Below are positions 62,642 to 64,000 of a stretch of 64,000 nucleotides of DNA, in pieces. Every line of letters begins with the position of its first letter. Positions within the stretch are counted from its first letter, which is position 1. A program made the translations under genes and the position numbers. Source of the DNA: Bacillus aerolatus. GTDB lineage: Bacteria > Bacillota > Bacilli > Bacillales > Domibacillaceae. Where the stretch lies: the NCBI RefSeq assembly GCF_009183655.1, contig NZ_WEIO01000007.1:151379-215378 (forward strand). Reading direction: 5' to 3'. Under the pieces are notes generated by a model. It searched no databases, was not told where the DNA came from, and was given only the letters and a program-made list of their open reading frames with translations.

Positions 62642-63415
62642 ATGGAATACATATCGTGGAAAAGAGAAGGGCGGGTAGCTGAGGTTTTTATTCAAAGGCC
62701 GCCTGCCAACGCTCTTTCTGGCTCAGTGATTGCTGACATTGAGCAAGCGCTCAGTGAAATCGAGCAGGACAAAGAAATACGAGTCGTCCTTATTAGCGGC
62801 GAAGGTAAATTTTTTTCAGCCGGTGCCGACATTAAAGAATTTACGACAGTAGAAAGCGGGGAAGAGTTCTCGAAGCTTGCTGCCAGGGGACAGCGGGTAT
62901 TTGAGCGGATTGAAACCTTTTCAAAACCGGTCATCGCCGCCATTCACGGAGCAGCACTCGGCGGCGGACTGGAACTTGCGATGAGCTGTCATATCCGGCT
63001 CGTGACCGAACAGGCAAAGCTCGGATTACCCGAACTTTCTCTTGGACTCGTTCCTGGTTTCGCAGGTTCACAGCGTCTGCCGCGTTACGTAGGTACAGCG
63101 AAAGCAGCGGAATTATTGCTGACAAGCGAGCCGATTACCGGTAAAGAAGCTGTGCAGTGGGGGCTGGCTAATCATGCCTATCCAGAAGAGGAGCTGCTCA
63201 CGAAAGCGAGAGAGATGGCTGCGAAAATTGCTTTAAAAAGTCCGGTCAGTATGAAAGCAGCGATCGAACTGCTCAATTTTTCAAAGCATGCCGAGTATCA
63301 TCAAGGGGTGGCAAGAGAAGCAAAGCTATTCGGAGAAGTATTTGAATCTCAAGATGCAAAAGAAGGCATCGGCGCGTTTATTGAAAAACGCCGGCCAGAA
63401 TTTACAGGTAATTAA
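62642..63415 (+). CDS. fadB: enoyl-CoA hydratase
   Basis: A 257-residue crotonase-fold enzyme that hydrates trans-2-enoyl-CoA in beta-oxidation. Oxyanion-hole segments GKFFSAGADIKEF (about 58-70) and AIHGAALGGGLELAMSCHIR (about 98-117), with catalytic Glu residues in GGGLELA and GLPELSLGLVPGF. Length is standard (B. subtilis FadB is 258). Located 32 nt after fadR. Confidence 0.93.
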   Translation: MEYISWKREGRVAEVFIQRPPANALSGSVIADIEQALSEIEQDKEIRVVLISGEGKFFSAGADIKEFTTVESGEEFSKLAARGQRVFERIETFSKPVIAAIHGAALGGGLELAMSCHIRLVTEQAKLGLPELSLGLVPGFAGSQRLPRYVGTAKAAELLLTSEPITGKEAVQWGLANHAYPEEELLTKAREMAAKIALKSPVSMKAAIELLNFSKHAEYHQGVAREAKLFGEVFESQDAKEGIGAFIEKRRPEFTGN

Positions 63416-63480
63416 TTTTTTCGGAAAAATATTCGCAATCTTTTAAAAGCACAGAAAAGAACAAAATGGGAGGGGAAAAC

Positions 63481-64000
63481 ATGAATATTTACGTATTGTT
63501 AAAAAGAACATTCGATACAGAGGAAAAAATCAGCGTAGTTAATAGAGCGATTCAGGAAGACGGCGCGGAATTCATCATCAACCCGTACGATGAGTATGCG
63601 GTCGAAGAAGCGATTCAAATCCGCGACGATAAAGGCGGCGAAGTGACGGTCATCTCGGTTGGCACGGAAGAAGCGGAAAAGCAGCTGCGCACGGCGCTTG
63701 CGATGGGGGCGGACAAAGCGGTCCTCATTAATATCGAGGATGACGTCGAAAACGGCGATCAATTTACAACGGCAAAAATTCTTGCGGAATACTTAAAAGA
63801 CAAAGACGCCGACTTAATTATCGCCGGCAACGTGGCAATCGATGGCGGCAGCGGCCAGGTCGGCCCGCGTGTCGCAGATCAGCTCGGCATTCCGTACGTG
63901 ACAACGATCACGAACATTGAGATCGACGGTGAAACGGTAAACATTATCCGCGACGTCGAAGGCGATTCAGAAAAAATCCAAACATCCCTGCCATTGCTTG
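63481..64000 (+). CDS. etfB: electron transfer flavoprotein beta subunit (5' part; runs off the window)
   Basis: The first 173 codons of EtfB, continuing beyond the window. It starts MNIYVLLKRTFDTEEKI after GGGAGGGG. The AMP-binding and family signature regions are visible: NPYDEYAVEEAIQI, TALAMGADKAVLI, DLIIAGNVAIDGGSGQVGPRVAD. EtfB with EtfA takes electrons from acyl-CoA dehydrogenases to the quinone pool, completing beta-oxidation. etfA is expected next, outside the window. Confidence 0.93.
   Translation, partial: MNIYVLLKRTFDTEEKISVVNRAIQEDGAEFIINPYDEYAVEEAIQIRDDKGGEVTVISVGTEEAEKQLRTALAMGADKAVLINIEDDVENGDQFTTAKILAEYLKDKDADLIIAGNVAIDGGSGQVGPRVADQLGIPYVTTITNIEIDGETVNIIRDVEGDSEKIQTSLPLL

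Overview
The window is chromosomal DNA of an endospore-forming member of the Bacillaceae. Evidence for this is the acid-soluble spore protein genes sspN and sspI, sigma-K-like promoter boxes, the spore-coat ATP-grasp family YheC/YheD, a CwlC-type mother-cell amidase, and the conserved block sspI-ysgA-(T-box)-pheST-rnhC-zapA-cvpA-polX-mutS2-yshE ... lcfA-fadR-fadB-etfB, which has the same order as in Bacillus subtilis. No rRNA, tRNA, prophage, insertion sequence or CRISPR array was seen. The species cannot be named from the sequence alone.

Layout. 0-5 kb: a hypothetical gene, a GbsR-type regulator, and divergently the opuAA-AB-AC glycine betaine importer (osmoprotection). 5-10.7 kb: two tandem paralogous hybrid sensor kinases with nearly identical output halves. 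10.8-14.6 kb: two S-layer-homology (SLH) surface proteins (a metallo-beta-lactamase-fold protein with altered metal ligands, and an amidase) with sspN between them. 14.6-21.7 kb: lipoproteins, a membrane-anchored FAD oxidoreductase with a half-size MFS protein, a MurF-like ligase, an M48 peptidase-ankyrin fusion and an RDD protein. 21.8-24 kb: a TetR/MFS efflux pair. 24.2-27.4 kb: bioY-yhfT-yhfS, where yhfS appears to start with ATT. 27.6-30 kb: an iron locus, namely a gene with a Fur-box promoter facing a three-gene iron-storage encapsulin operon (IMEF cargo, shell, 2Fe-2S ferredoxin). The cargo carries the shell-docking peptide at its C-terminus and the ferredoxin carries one at its N-terminus.

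30.8-46 kb is an accessory, sporulation-flavoured region: Cys-rich surface-protein candidates, a 982-residue repetitive coiled-coil protein translationally coupled to a JAMM metallopeptidase, several small unknown genes, a Csp-like copper protein, two ATP-grasp enzymes (plus a decayed copy of one), a PAS-STAS protein, a His/Tyr/Pro-rich protein, a CwlC-like amidase fused to a glucosaminidase, and the AprX protease. It also holds a tandem 109-bp repeat encoding two near-identical 27-residue peptides. This block, especially the coiled-coil/JAMM pair with back-to-back sigma-K-like promoters, is the best candidate here for an undescribed spore-surface system.

46-64 kb is mostly conserved core: yetF-like, sspI, ysgA, the phenylalanine T-box and pheST, rnhC, zapA, cvpA, polX, mutS2, yshE, a glycerophosphodiesterase, and the fatty-acid degradation operon lcfA-fadR-fadB-etfB with a perfect FadR operator before fadR. 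Two non-coding oddities sit here: a 126-bp palindromic element in tandem between the T-box and pheS, and a nine-unit 21-bp repeat array in the pheT/rnhC convergent spacer. Starts were re-chosen by Shine-Dalgarno position where the longest reading frame was implausible. All assignments rest on reading the sequence and remembered family features; no database search was run.
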